A stretch of 64,000 bases of DNA, from assembly GCF_051251695.1 (NCBI RefSeq), contig NZ_JBPOEU010000009.1, positions 62,001-126,000 on the forward strand. Reading direction: 5' to 3'. The translations under genes were made by a program, and so were the position numbers. The notes under the pieces are model-generated. The model saw only the letters and a program-made list of their open reading frames with translations, was not told the DNA's origin and searched no databases. This document shows, one piece after another, positions 1 through 9,067 of this stretch; position 1 is the first letter of the stretch, and every line of letters begins with the position of its first letter. This stretch comes from Maritalea sp051251695. Its GTDB lineage: Bacteria; Pseudomonadota; Alphaproteobacteria; Rhizobiales; Devosiaceae.

Positions 1-606
1 GCTCGTTTCAAAAGTGCGCAGATTACGGTTGTTGATGCCGATCATCTCCGCATCCAGTTTCAGCGCGCGCTCCAACTCTTCAGCGTCATGCACTTCGATT
101 AGCGCATCAATGTTCCAGTATTTTGCTGCTGCATTGAGGTCCTCAGCAAGCTTGTCGTCCACTGCCGCCATAATGATCAAAATACAATCAGCACCCCAAG
201 CTCGAGCTTCCGCAACCTGATAGGGATCATATAAAAAGTCTTTGCGCAGCACGGGAAGGGATGTCGCCGCACGCGCTTGTCTCAAAAATTCTGGCGCGCC
301 TTGAAAAGAGGGCCCGTCCGTCAAAACCGATAAACAGGCAGCACCACCAGCTTCGTAGTCCTTAGCGTGGGCAGAAGGATCAAAGTCGGCCCGGATCAAA
401 CCTTTTGACGGGCTTGCCTTTTTCACCTCAGCAATCAGTGCATATTGGTTGGCGGCACGTTTTGCCTTTAGTGCGTTTAAGAAACCGCGTGGCGCATCCG
501 CATTTCTAGCCAATGTTTCAAGGTCACCATAGGGCAGGTCGCCTTTTGCTTTGGCAATTTCTTCGCGTTTATAGGTTTCAATTTTATTCAAAATATCTGT
601 CGTCAT
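1..606 (-). CDS. trpC: Indole-3-glycerol phosphate synthase, 3' end cut by window edge
   Basis: TrpC closes the indole ring of indole-3-glycerol phosphate, the fourth step of tryptophan synthesis, in the cytoplasm. The first 202 residues are visible; the rest lies left of position 1. Reading the minus strand from ATG at 604-606 gives the family hallmarks: the substrate-binding segment IAEVKKASPSKG near residue 60, SVLTDGPSFQG near 95, LRKDFLYDPYQV near 120, and IGINNRNLRTFE near the visible end. The start codon overlaps the trpD stop by 4 bp (ATGA), so it is translationally coupled as the last visible gene of a trpEGDC operon. Family assignment is certain; only the C-terminus is missing. Confidence 0.97.
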   Translation of the reverse strand, partial: MTTDILNKIETYKREEIAKAKGDLPYGDLETLARNADAPRGFLNALKAKRAANQYALIAEVKKASPSKGLIRADFDPSAHAKDYEAGGAACLSVLTDGPSFQGAPEFLRQARAATSLPVLRKDFLYDPYQVAEARAWGADCILIIMAAVDDKLAEDLNAAAKYWNIDALIEVHDAEELERALKLDAEMIGINNRNLRTFETS

Positions 607-1622
607 TTTGCAACCTCGTTCGATATCCGAACCAACTTATCCAATTGAGCTTTTGCCGCGCCGCTATCAACCAATTCTGCGGCCAGTTCCACACCAGCTT
701 TTAAGTCTTCGACCTTGTTCAAGATCAAAAAGGCCGCCGCAGCGTTAAACAGCGCGATGTCACGATAGGCGGATGGTGTGCCTTCAAACAAGTCACGCAT
801 GGCTGCTGCGTTTTGTGCTGGCGTACCGCCCAAAATATCTTTCGTCATAGCGAACGACAGGCCCGCATCTTCCGGTGAGACTTCGAATTCGGTGATGTTT
901 CCATCTTTAATTTGCGCGACATGGCTGGTGGTAATGGTGGTCAGTTCGTCAAGACCATCATGGCCAAACACAACCCAAGCAGATTTTGCACCGTTCTTAA
1001 GTAACGATTCAGCGACTGGGCGAACCCATTGCTTGTCATAAACGCCAAGCAAATAGTTCTGAACCCCAGCAGGATTAGATTGCGGTCCGAGTAGGTTGAA
1101 AATGGTGCGTACGCCCATTTCCTGGCGGGAAGGGCCGACGAACCGCATGGCTGCGTGGTGGTTGGGCGCGAACATGAAGCCAATCCCGGCCTTGTCGATG
1201 CAAGCTGCAATACCAGCGGCGGGTAAATCAAGCTCGACACCAAGCGCCAACAGCGCTTCAGAACTGCCTGATTTTGAGGAAAGGGCCTTGTTGCCGTGTT
1301 TGGCAACGGGGCACCCCGCAGATGCGACGATGATCGAAGCCGTCGTGGAAATGTTGTATGTGCCCACGCCGTCACCACCCGTGCCAACGATATCGATGGC
1401 GTTTGACGGTGCATCAACTCTCGTCATTTTATCGCGCAGTATGGACACAGCCCCGGCGATTTCTTCAACTGTTTCACCCTTCACCCGTAGCGCCATCAAA
1501 AAAGCACCAATTTGGGATGGTGTGGCTTCGCCGGACATGATGATGTTCATCACCGCCCGCATTTGGTCAAAACTTAAGTCGTTGCCACCTGCAAGCGCAT
1601 TGAGCGTCTCTTTAATGTTCAT
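603..1622 (-). CDS. trpD: Anthranilate phosphoribosyltransferase
   Basis: TrpD transfers the phosphoribosyl group of PRPP to anthranilate, the second step of tryptophan synthesis. The 339-residue length is normal for the family. Visible hallmarks are the GTGGDG PRPP-binding loop at residues 80-85, the KHGNKALSSKSGS segment near 108-120, and a glycosyltransferase-3 helical N-terminal domain. The gene overlaps trpG upstream and trpC downstream by 4 bp each (ATGA junctions), showing tight operon coupling. Nothing is unusual in the sequence; it looks fully functional. Confidence 0.98.
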   Translation of the reverse strand: MNIKETLNALAGGNDLSFDQMRAVMNIIMSGEATPSQIGAFLMALRVKGETVEEIAGAVSILRDKMTRVDAPSNAIDIVGTGGDGVGTYNISTTASIIVASAGCPVAKHGNKALSSKSGSSEALLALGVELDLPAAGIAACIDKAGIGFMFAPNHHAAMRFVGPSRQEMGVRTIFNLLGPQSNPAGVQNYLLGVYDKQWVRPVAESLLKNGAKSAWVVFGHDGLDELTTITTSHVAQIKDGNITEFEVSPEDAGLSFAMTKDILGGTPAQNAAAMRDLFEGTPSAYRDIALFNAAAAFLILNKVEDLKAGVELAAELVDSGAAKAQLDKLVRISNEVAK

Positions 1623-2233
1623 GATGCGCTCCCACTTTTGGCACTATTGAATGAATTGGCGATATCTATAAAGTTTTGAACCAGCTGCGTCCCACTTTCA
1701 GACGCGATGCTTTCTGGATGAAATTGTACGCCGTGTAATGGCCATGATTTATGGGCGATGCCCATGATCATGCCGTCGTCAGACGTCGCCGTCACTTCCA
1801 GTTCGCTTGGCAAACTATCTGGATCAATTGTCAGCGAATGATAGCGGGTTGCCGTGAAGCCATCGCTGTTGAGGCCTTTGAAAACACTTTTACCATCATG
1901 GCGAATGGTCGAGGTTTTGCCGTGCATCATGCGCGAGGCGCGAACGACATTCGCGCCGAACGCCTCACCAATGGACTGATGGCCAAGACAAACGCCAAAC
2001 ATCGGGATTTCACCTTTGAAATGCTCGACAAGCGGCACACAAATACCAGCTTCTTTAGGCGTTTTTGGTCCGGGAGAAATAATGATACCTTCGGGTGCCA
2101 TCATTTCGATTTCAGCCAAACTGATTTTGTCGTTGCGCACCACTTCAATTTTAACATCGTCCAGCCCACCAATCAGGTGAACCAGATTATAAGTGAAGCT
2201 ATCATAATTATCGATCACAAGCAGTTTGGTCAT
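1619..2233 (-). CDS. trpG: Anthranilate synthase glutaminase component
   Basis: TrpG is the class I glutamine amidotransferase subunit that supplies ammonia to TrpE for anthranilate formation. The protein has 204 residues. It begins with LLVIDNYDSFTYNLV, carries the nucleophile Cys82 in GVCLGHQSIGEAFGA, and ends with the catalytic HPES motif near residue 172. It is a stand-alone subunit, not the TrpEG fusion found in some rhizobia, and it overlaps trpE and trpD by 4 bp on each side. A role in folate synthesis (PabA) is possible for such subunits, but the trp operon context favours TrpG. Confidence 0.96.
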   Translation of the reverse strand: MTKLLVIDNYDSFTYNLVHLIGGLDDVKIEVVRNDKISLAEIEMMAPEGIIISPGPKTPKEAGICVPLVEHFKGEIPMFGVCLGHQSIGEAFGANVVRASRMMHGKTSTIRHDGKSVFKGLNSDGFTATRYHSLTIDPDSLPSELEVTATSDDGMIMGIAHKSWPLHGVQFHPESIASESGTQLVQNFIDIANSFNSAKSGSAS

Positions 2234-3738
2234 TGGCCCATCTCCGGCTCATCCGCATAGCGCAAAGCCTCTTGGGCTGCGCTTGTAAGGGCGCGTGCTT
2301 TGTTTTCGCACTCCAACTGTTCCAGCTCAGCTTTGCTGTCCGCAACAATGCCAGCACCCGCCTGTACGTGGATTTTGCCGTCTTTGATGACTGCTGTGCG
2401 CAAGACAATGCATGTGTCCATCCAACCATCGGCGCTGAAATACCCAACGCAGCCTGCATAGATGCCGCGACGATGTTTTTCCAATTCGTCGATAATTTCC
2501 ATTGCGCGAACCTTGGGCGCACCAGAAACGGTGCCTGCCGGGAAACCAGCGCCGAGGGCATCAATATTGTCGAATTCCGTGCGCAATTTGCCTTCGACGT
2601 TCGAGACGATATGCATCACATGAGAGTAATATTCGAGGAAGAATTGATCCGTTACTTCTACAGATCCAATTTCAGACACCCGACCAACATCGTTGCGGCC
2701 CAGGTCAAGCAGCATAAGATGCTCGGCCAATTCTTTTGGGTCTGCCAGCAATTCCTCTGCCATTTCACGATCACGTTGTGGCGTCGCGCCGCGTTTACGT
2801 GTGCCAGCAATCGGGCGAACTGATACTTTTTGATCTTGCACCCGCACCAAAATTTCTGGGCTGGACCCTGCGATGGCAAAATCAGCGAAGTCCAACAGAT
2901 ACATATACGGGCTTGGATTTGTGCGGCGCAGGGCGCGATAAAACGCGACAGGCGGTAAAGTAAAGTCTGCGGTAAATCGTTGGCTTAGAACCACCTGAAA
3001 TACGTCGCCTGCGCGAATATATTCCTTGGCAACGCCAACCATGTCTTCAAATTCTTGTTTGCTGGTATTGCTCTTAAAGTTGAGTTCAGCAAGTTCAACG
3101 CGTTCTTTGGCGAGTGGCGCTCGGTTTGTTAGCCGCGCAATGGCTGCCTCTAGTCGCTCCTGAGCAGCGTCGAATGCAGATTGAGCGGAGACATTTTTAT
3201 CAGGACGAACTGGCGTAGCAAAATACAACTCATCTTTGACCGTATCGAACACCGCAAGCAAAGACGGACGCATCAACAACGCATCCGGTGCGCCTATGGT
3301 GTCTTCATTATTGTCCGGCAATGTTTCGATCTCTCGAACCATGTCGTAACCAAGAAACCCGAATATACCTGCCGACATTGGTGGCAAGTCCATTGGAATT
3401 TCCAACGCGGACTGGTCAAGCAATACACGCAGTTCATCAAGTGGCTTACCAGGAAGGGGACTAAAAACGTCTGGTTCAAACTGTGGGTTGTGATTGATTG
3501 ATGCTTTTCCGCGATCAATTTTAAACAGCAAATCCGGCTCAAGTCCGATCATAGAGTAACGACCACGGGTCGCGCCACCATGAACGGATTCGAGTAGAAA
3601 CGTGTTTTTACGCCCTGCAGAGAGCTTTAGATATGCGCCAACCGGGGTTTCAAGATCTGCCACCACGCGACGCCACACCACTTGCGAACTGCCTTGATTG
3701 TAGACTTCAGCAAAGGCGGCATAGTGTGCGTCATGCAT
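2230..3738 (-). CDS. trpE: Anthranilate synthase component I
   Basis: TrpE converts chorismate and ammonia to anthranilate, the committed and feedback-inhibited step of tryptophan synthesis. The 502-residue protein has an N-terminal regulatory half containing FLLESVHGG and GRYSMIGL (the LLES region is associated with tryptophan binding), and a chorismate-binding C-terminal half with SPEILVRV, RPIAGTRKRG, LGRNDVGRVS and GAPKVRAMEII. It follows ppiD by only 18 bp and overlaps trpG by 4 bp, so the trp genes are probably read from the promoter upstream of ppiD as well as any internal one. No leader peptide or attenuator is visible in the 18-bp gap. Confidence 0.97.
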   Translation of the reverse strand: MHDAHYAAFAEVYNQGSSQVVWRRVVADLETPVGAYLKLSAGRKNTFLLESVHGGATRGRYSMIGLEPDLLFKIDRGKASINHNPQFEPDVFSPLPGKPLDELRVLLDQSALEIPMDLPPMSAGIFGFLGYDMVREIETLPDNNEDTIGAPDALLMRPSLLAVFDTVKDELYFATPVRPDKNVSAQSAFDAAQERLEAAIARLTNRAPLAKERVELAELNFKSNTSKQEFEDMVGVAKEYIRAGDVFQVVLSQRFTADFTLPPVAFYRALRRTNPSPYMYLLDFADFAIAGSSPEILVRVQDQKVSVRPIAGTRKRGATPQRDREMAEELLADPKELAEHLMLLDLGRNDVGRVSEIGSVEVTDQFFLEYYSHVMHIVSNVEGKLRTEFDNIDALGAGFPAGTVSGAPKVRAMEIIDELEKHRRGIYAGCVGYFSADGWMDTCIVLRTAVIKDGKIHVQAGAGIVADSKAELEQLECENKARALTSAAQEALRYADEPEMGQ

Positions 3739-3756
3739 TTCATTTCCCTAAGATTT

Positions 3757-5643
3757 TTAGCGTGAGTGTGTATTTGAACTAAGGGCAAGCAACTGGTTAA
3801 TTGCTGTTTGGTTTACGCTAAAGCCAAAGTCTTCTCGTTTGGCTGCAATAAATTGCTGGTAAACATTGTCAGCAAGTCCCAATCCAAGGCGCTCCAACAA
3901 TTCCTGATCCACTTCTTCTGGGTCAGCTTCGTTTAAGGCTGATACCTTAAAGATCACATAGTTCCCATCATCGGTCTTAGCGGAGCCAATATAGTCTTCT
4001 CCACCTTGGAATGCAGCGGCTGCAACCTGTGCGGTGATGGCACCACCGTCGCCTTGGCGCGTAACGTTGAGCGATGGAAGTGGAATTTGACCCACGGTAG
4101 ATGCAACCTCAAAAATGTCGCCGCCATCATTTAGCGCGGTCACAAGTTCTGTCGCTTTTTCATCAAGCGCTGCATCATTTTTTTCTTGTATCCAAGAGGC
4201 CAAAAGAATCAGGCGCACTTCTTCAAGTGTTTGGTCACGTGCTTGGGTTGTTGAATTCAGATCAAACCATGCCATCGAATCGGCACCCAGTGTAACCGCT
4301 GGCAAAAGCTTATCTTGTTCTGCCGCAGCAATTGCGGGAAGGAGCCGGGAAGGAGCCTCAGCAGGCAAACCTTCAAGCCCAATAAGGCCGCCACCAGATG
4401 AGGTCACTTCGATTGTTTCAACCGTTAAACCAAACTGGTCAGCGATTGTTTTGATTGGCGCAAGCGTAGCGCGCAACTCTTCAATCTCGTCAATCTTATC
4501 GGCGATAAGTGTTTTGGCTTGGCGTTCAGCCGCAAGTTGAGCAACTTGGTCGCGAACCTGATCAAGTGGTTGAGCGCCGCCTTCAACTATGTTTGAAACC
4601 ACAACCATTTTGTTGGCCGTTTCGCCTGGCACTACTGAAATACCCGCAGCGTTTGCAAAAGCTGCAGTTGCGATATCAGCGTCTTCAATGTCACTTTGTG
4701 CGACTTGGCCCAATGTTTGAACATTCTCGCTAAGCCCCATGGACGACAACAAATTGTCGAACGCGCTACCAGATAGATTAAGTCCTGCAAGAACAGATGC
4801 CTGTGCGGCGTCATTCAAAGTGATGACTTTAACGTCACGGGTTTCAGGCGAGATGAATGAAGCACCAGTCTTTGCATACTCAGCTTCGATGTCTGCATCA
4901 GAAACAGTAATCGTCTTTGCCAACGTTGCAGGGGTGAGTACTAGAATATCAATGTTTCGGGTTTCTTGCGTGCGATAAAAACGCTGATTGTCAGCTAAAT
5001 AGGTAGTAAGTTCTTCTTCGGTCGGCGCATCAACCTCACCAAGAGCGGTTTCGCCTAGCGTGAAATAGTCCAACGTGCGGCTGTCATTCTCATAGCGATT
5101 GGAAATTTCAAGAATTGTCTTTGGGGCAGAAAGGCCACCAAATAGACCATCAACAATCTGATTGCGTTTTACGCTACCCGCTTGCGCTTTTACATATTCG
5201 CTTTCTGTATAACCGCTTTGCGCCAAAATTTGGTTGAAGCGCTGACGATCAAAAAGACCAAGTGTGCTGGAAAAATTTGGGTCTTGAGCAACAAGTTTTG
5301 CAACCATATCGTCAGATGCACCCACACCGAAGTTCTCAACAAGATTGTCCACAGTAGCGGTGCCAGCCAACTGAGTAATAACCGAACCCGGAATACCGAA
5401 CGCAACAGCCTGTTCTGGTGTAGGCACCTGACCAGTTTGTTGGGCGAAATTATTAAGTTGTCCACGATAGGCACGCTCAAAGTCGACGGCGGATATAGAC
5501 TGATTGCCTACACGCGCGACATTTGTGCTCCCTAGATTTGTAAACACATTTGCGATACCGAAGAGGCCAAAGCTCAGGATCAACAAGCCCATAAGTATTT
5601 TTGCGACCCAGGTGTTAGAATAGCGTTTAATGGTATCTAGCAT
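3757..5643 (-). CDS. ppiD: PpiD/SurA-type periplasmic peptidyl-prolyl isomerase
   Basis: Inner-membrane anchored folding factor facing the periplasm. The start is placed at 5643 because MLDTIKRYSNTW is the usual N-terminus of the family; an in-frame extension to 5670 exists but looks untranslated. One membrane helix (about residues 13-35, VAKILMGLLILSFGLFGI) is followed by a SurA_N-like chaperone domain and a degenerate parvulin region in the middle and C-terminal third. The 628-residue length fits PpiD. It is divergent from tpiA and immediately upstream of trpE, a common alphaproteobacterial arrangement. Isomerase activity is uncertain because the parvulin core is poorly conserved, so its main job may be as a chaperone. 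Confidence 0.9.
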   Translation of the reverse strand: MLDTIKRYSNTWVAKILMGLLILSFGLFGIANVFTNLGSTNVARVGNQSISAVDFERAYRGQLNNFAQQTGQVPTPEQAVAFGIPGSVITQLAGTATVDNLVENFGVGASDDMVAKLVAQDPNFSSTLGLFDRQRFNQILAQSGYTESEYVKAQAGSVKRNQIVDGLFGGLSAPKTILEISNRYENDSRTLDYFTLGETALGEVDAPTEEELTTYLADNQRFYRTQETRNIDILVLTPATLAKTITVSDADIEAEYAKTGASFISPETRDVKVITLNDAAQASVLAGLNLSGSAFDNLLSSMGLSENVQTLGQVAQSDIEDADIATAAFANAAGISVVPGETANKMVVVSNIVEGGAQPLDQVRDQVAQLAAERQAKTLIADKIDEIEELRATLAPIKTIADQFGLTVETIEVTSSGGGLIGLEGLPAEAPSRLLPAIAAAEQDKLLPAVTLGADSMAWFDLNSTTQARDQTLEEVRLILLASWIQEKNDAALDEKATELVTALNDGGDIFEVASTVGQIPLPSLNVTRQGDGGAITAQVAAAAFQGGEDYIGSAKTDDGNYVIFKVSALNEADPEEVDQELLERLGLGLADNVYQQFIAAKREDFGFSVNQTAINQLLALSSNTHSR

Positions 5644-5814
5644 TTCGCATCCGTTTATTATTATTGCCAATATCCAGCTCGGAATTACCCCGGCTTGGAG
5701 CGGCGCATAATAGACAGGGTGCGATCAAAATCGCAAGGTGAGAATTGGGTGTTTTGACATAAGACTAATTTTATTTCGCAAGTAGCATATAGAGCGACGC
5801 AAAGAGGGACATAA

Positions 5815-6567
5815 ATGAAGAAAAAAATCATGCCACTAATCGCTGGAAATTGGAAAATGAATGGCGATGCCGGATCATTCTTGGAAGTAGAAGTGATTAA
5901 GGATCGTCTTGCGGCGCAAGAAATAAACGCAGACGTTGCGATTTGCCCACCAGCCACATTGTTGCATCGCATTAGCGTGGCGTTGCATGAAAGCTTGGCT
6001 AAGACAGGCGCGCAAAACTGTCATGCTCAAGCAAATGGCGCATATACTGGTGATATCAGTGTGCCCATGATCAGCGAAGCAGGCGGCTCTTATGTTATTG
6101 TAGGACACTCTGAGCGCCGGGGTGCGTACAATGAGAGTGACTCCGATGTTCGCGCCAAGGCCGTGGCAGCGCTTGAAGGGGGAATCATTCCGATCGTTTG
6201 TTGTGGCGAGTCTTTAGATATTCGCGAAAGCGGCAAAGCCATTGACGTTGTGATAACCCAAATTATTAATTCGTGTCCAGATTTCAGTGCTGAGCAGTCT
6301 ATTGTAGTTGCCTATGAGCCGATTTGGGCGATTGGCACCGGCAAAACGGCTTCCGTTGCGGACGTAGATGAAATGCATAATGCCATTCGCAACGCGCTCA
6401 CAAAACGTTTTGGCGACCCAGGAACAACAATCAAAATTCTTTATGGTGGTTCGGTGAAGCCTTCCAACGCAAAAGAGCTGCTTAGCGTTGAGAACGTAAA
6501 TGGTGCGTTGGTCGGCGGCGCTAGCCTTAAAGCTGACGACTTTTTAGGTATTATTGAAGCGGCTTAA
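5815..6567 (+). CDS. tpiA: Triose-phosphate isomerase
   Basis: Interconverts dihydroxyacetone phosphate and glyceraldehyde 3-phosphate in glycolysis and gluconeogenesis. The 250-residue TIM barrel shows all catalytic residues: Lys14 in GNWKMNG, His98 in VIVGHSERR, Glu168 in AYEPIWAIGTGK, and the phosphate-binding YGGSV near residue 220. ATG at 5815 is preceded by a GAGGGA ribosome binding site; a second in-frame ATG at 5830 is possible but less well placed. It is divergent from ppiD and followed by secG, as in many alphaproteobacteria. Confidence 0.97.
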   Translation: MKKKIMPLIAGNWKMNGDAGSFLEVEVIKDRLAAQEINADVAICPPATLLHRISVALHESLAKTGAQNCHAQANGAYTGDISVPMISEAGGSYVIVGHSERRGAYNESDSDVRAKAVAALEGGIIPIVCCGESLDIRESGKAIDVVITQIINSCPDFSAEQSIVVAYEPIWAIGTGKTASVADVDEMHNAIRNALTKRFGDPGTTIKILYGGSVKPSNAKELLSVENVNGALVGGASLKADDFLGIIEAA

Positions 6568-6666
6568 CTATGGTGTTGCACAAATTGTTGATTGGCTCTG
6601 GCCAAGCGACATATTAGTGTGTAGAACGCGAAAATTCAGAATTTAACTCAAGAGAAGATTTCCAAC

Positions 6667-7059
6667 ATGGAAACAGTTCTTATTGTTGCGCACCTCTTTA
6701 TCGTTGTTGCGCTTATTACAGTGATCTTGTTGCAGCGCTCCGAAGGCGGCGCGTTGGGCATAGGCGGCGGTGGCGGCGGTGGACTTATGTCTGCACGCGG
6801 TTCAGCGAACCTGTTGACCAAAACAACAGCCATTTTGGCGGCGTTGTTTTTTGCAACTTCAATTGGCCTTACGGTCCTAAGCCAGTTGAATAATGAATCA
6901 TCCTCAATCCTTGAGCGTGCCACAGAGCAAACAGACGGAAACGTCACCGTTCTTGATGCTTTGAACGATCTTTCCGGTGAAGATTCTACCGGACTTGATC
7001 TCCCGGTGCCGGAAACTGAGGCTCCAACTGAGACGACGCCGGCGGCGCCATCCCAGTAA
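6667..7059 (+). CDS. secG: Preprotein translocase subunit SecG
   Basis: Small membrane subunit that associates with SecYE and assists SecA-driven protein export. The 130-residue protein has two hydrophobic helices (about residues 4-20 and 55-75) separated by the diagnostic glycine-rich cytoplasmic loop LLQRSEGGALGIGGGGGGG and LMSARGSANLLT. The C-terminal tail of about 45 residues is acidic and proline/threonine-rich, which is usual for alphaproteobacterial SecG. It lies between tpiA and pyrG, and a strong hairpin terminator follows. Confidence 0.95.
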   Translation: METVLIVAHLFIVVALITVILLQRSEGGALGIGGGGGGGLMSARGSANLLTKTTAILAALFFATSIGLTVLSQLNNESSSILERATEQTDGNVTVLDALNDLSGEDSTGLDLPVPETEAPTETTPAAPSQ

Positions 7060-7083
7060 GGGTTTGAAATCAGAGGCGAATTT

Positions 7084-7114
7084 AGACGGGGGTTATTGGC
7101 TCCCGTCTTTTTTT
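7084..7114 (+). terminator. Rho-independent terminator after secG
   Basis: Seven-base-pair stem AGACGGG (7084-7090) pairing with CCCGTCT (7102-7108), 11-nt loop, followed by a run of seven T. It should end the tpiA-secG transcript before pyrG. Confidence 0.88.
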
Positions 7115-7173
7115 GGGTTTAACGCGAAGTTTTGACTTCGAATCAATCAAATTCAGCATTAAGGTAAAGGCCC

Positions 7174-8802
7174 ATGGCTCGGTATATTTTTATTACTGGT
7201 GGCGTGGTTTCTTCATTAGGTAAGGGGCTAGCTTCAGCTGCACTAGGGGCAGCACTTCAGGCGCGTGGATATAAAGTCCGCTTGCGTAAGCTAGATCCGT
7301 ACTTAAATGTTGATCCCGGAACAATGTCACCCTATCAGCATGGGGAAGTTTTTGTGACCGATGACGGCGCGGAAACTGACCTGGACCTTGGGCATTACGA
7401 ACGGTTTACGGGGCGTTCTGCAAATCAGCAGGACAACATCACCACGGGCCGTATCTACTCAAACATCATCGCTAAAGAGCGACGTGGCGACTATCTCGGT
7501 GCCACAGTGCAGGTCATTCCGCACGTGACGGATGAAATCAAAAACTTCGTGCTTTCAGACAATGACGATTTTGATTTTGTGCTGTGCGAAATTGGCGGCA
7601 CGGTGGGCGACATCGAGGCGCTTCCGTTCTTTGAAGCGATCCGTCAACTTGGCAATGAATTGCCGCGCGGAGATGCGATTTATGTGCATCTAACATTGAT
7701 GCCATACATTCCAAGCGCCGGTGAGTTGAAAACCAAACCAACGCAGCACTCTGTAAAAGAGCTTCGTTCAATTGGTATCCAGCCTGATATCTTGCTCGTT
7801 CGCTGTGATCGAGAAATACCAGAAGGCGAACGCCGCAAGCTTTCTCAGTTCTGCAACGTGCGCGAAAGCGCGGTTATTCAGGGCTTAGACGTTAAAAGCA
7901 TTTACGATGTGCCCATCGCATATCACGATGAAGGCTTGGACGTTGAAGTGCTCAAAGCATTTGGCTTGGAAGCTGACCAAAAGCCAGACCTCAGCAAATG
8001 GCTCGAAGTTTCAGACCGTATTCACAACCCGGATGGGGAAGTGAATATCGCAGTTGTGGGTAAATATACGGGTCTTTTGGATGCCTATAAGTCGCTAAAT
8101 GAAGCGCTCGTGCATGGCGGCATCGCAAACCGCGTTAAAGTGAATATTCGTTGGATTGAATCAGAAATTTTTGAGAGTGACGATCCTGCGCCCCATCTTG
8201 AAGGCATCCACGGCATTTTGGTGCCGGGTGCTTTTGGCCAACGTGGTGCAGAAGGCAAAATTGCGGCTACGACATTTGCGCGACTTCGTGATGTACCATT
8301 TTTTGGCATTTGTTTTGGTATGCAAATGGCTTGTATTGAGGCTGCTCGAAATACCGCCGGCATTAAGGATGCTGGGTCAACCGAATTTGGCCCAAGTAAA
8401 GAACCTGTTGTTGGTTTGATGACCGAGTGGACCAAAGACAACCAAAAACAAGAACGCGCAGACGATACAGATTTGGGCGGCACCATGCGGGTAGGGGCTT
8501 ACCCTGCGCAATTGGTGCGCGGTTCTCGTGTGGCTGACATCTACGGCACCACCGAAATTTCAGAACGCCATCGCCATCGCTGGGAAGTCAACATGGATTA
8601 CCGCAAAGTGCTTGAGGCAAATGGCTTGTTGTTCTCCGGTCTTTCGCCCGATGGTCTGCTGCCAGAAATTGTTGAGCGTACAGATCACCCGTGGTTCATT
8701 GGTGTGCAATATCACCCGGAACTGAAATCACGTCCGTTCGAACCTCATCCGCTGTTTTCATCATTTATTGCAGCAGCAGTTGAGCAAAGCCGCTTGGTTT
8801 AA
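7174..8802 (+). CDS. pyrG: CTP synthase
   Basis: Makes CTP from UTP with glutamine and ATP. The 542-residue length is standard. The N-terminal synthetase domain starts ARYIFITGGVVSSLGKGL (P-loop) and carries RKLDPYLNVDPGTMSP and the HGEVFVTDDGAETDLD substrate region. The C-terminal glutaminase domain has the nucleophile in FFGICFGMQMAC (about residue 379) and the catalytic His-Glu in GVQYHPELKSRP near residue 515. It has its own transcription unit after the secG terminator, shared with the small DUF4169 gene. Confidence 0.98.
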   Translation: MARYIFITGGVVSSLGKGLASAALGAALQARGYKVRLRKLDPYLNVDPGTMSPYQHGEVFVTDDGAETDLDLGHYERFTGRSANQQDNITTGRIYSNIIAKERRGDYLGATVQVIPHVTDEIKNFVLSDNDDFDFVLCEIGGTVGDIEALPFFEAIRQLGNELPRGDAIYVHLTLMPYIPSAGELKTKPTQHSVKELRSIGIQPDILLVRCDREIPEGERRKLSQFCNVRESAVIQGLDVKSIYDVPIAYHDEGLDVEVLKAFGLEADQKPDLSKWLEVSDRIHNPDGEVNIAVVGKYTGLLDAYKSLNEALVHGGIANRVKVNIRWIESEIFESDDPAPHLEGIHGILVPGAFGQRGAEGKIAATTFARLRDVPFFGICFGMQMACIEAARNTAGIKDAGSTEFGPSKEPVVGLMTEWTKDNQKQERADDTDLGGTMRVGAYPAQLVRGSRVADIYGTTEISERHRHRWEVNMDYRKVLEANGLLFSGLSPDGLLPEIVERTDHPWFIGVQYHPELKSRPFEPHPLFSSFIAAAVEQSRLV

Positions 8803-8812
8803 GGAGAAGGCA

Positions 8813-8995
8813 TTGGCCGAAATCGTAAATCTTCGACAGGCGCGTAAAAACAAAGCGCGTTCTGAAAAAGAGATTAATGCCGATGCCAATCGCGCCAAGT
8901 TTGGCCGCACAAAGGCTGAAAAAAAGCTGGTTGAAGCGACAAAAGAGCTAGAAGCAAAACGGCTGGATCAACAAAAGCTCGACCACAAAGAATAA
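8813..8995 (+). CDS. DUF4169 family small protein
   Basis: A 60-residue, very basic and helical protein matching the pattern I know from alphaproteobacterial DUF4169 proteins: AEIVNLRQARKNKARSEK at the start and ANRAKFGRTKAEKK in the middle. The function of the family is unknown. The start is TTG at 8813, chosen because a strong AAGGAGAAGG ribosome binding site (8801-8810) sits just before it; the longer in-frame version starting at 8768 would lie inside pyrG. It directly follows pyrG, the usual place for it, and is closed by a terminator. Confidence 0.85.
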   Translation: MAEIVNLRQARKNKARSEKEINADANRAKFGRTKAEKKLVEATKELEAKRLDQQKLDHKE

Positions 8996-9000
8996 GTAGA

Positions 9001-9041
9001 TGGTCGCTCCAACCTAGAGACAGGTTTGAGCGGCCATTTTT
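9001..9041 (+). terminator. Rho-independent terminator after pyrG-DUF4169
   Basis: Long hairpin in which TGGTCGCTC plus AACCT pairs with AGGTT plus GAGCGGCCA (one or two mismatches), loop about 6 nt, then a run of five T before C. It separates the plus-strand unit from the convergent minus-strand gene ending at 9068. Confidence 0.82.
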
Positions 9042-9067
9042 CATTGAACCACAAGCCACCCATATCG

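Noticed and set aside
513..704. Plus-strand frames over the trp genes
   Set aside because: They are antisense to clearly identified trp coding regions and lack any family motif.
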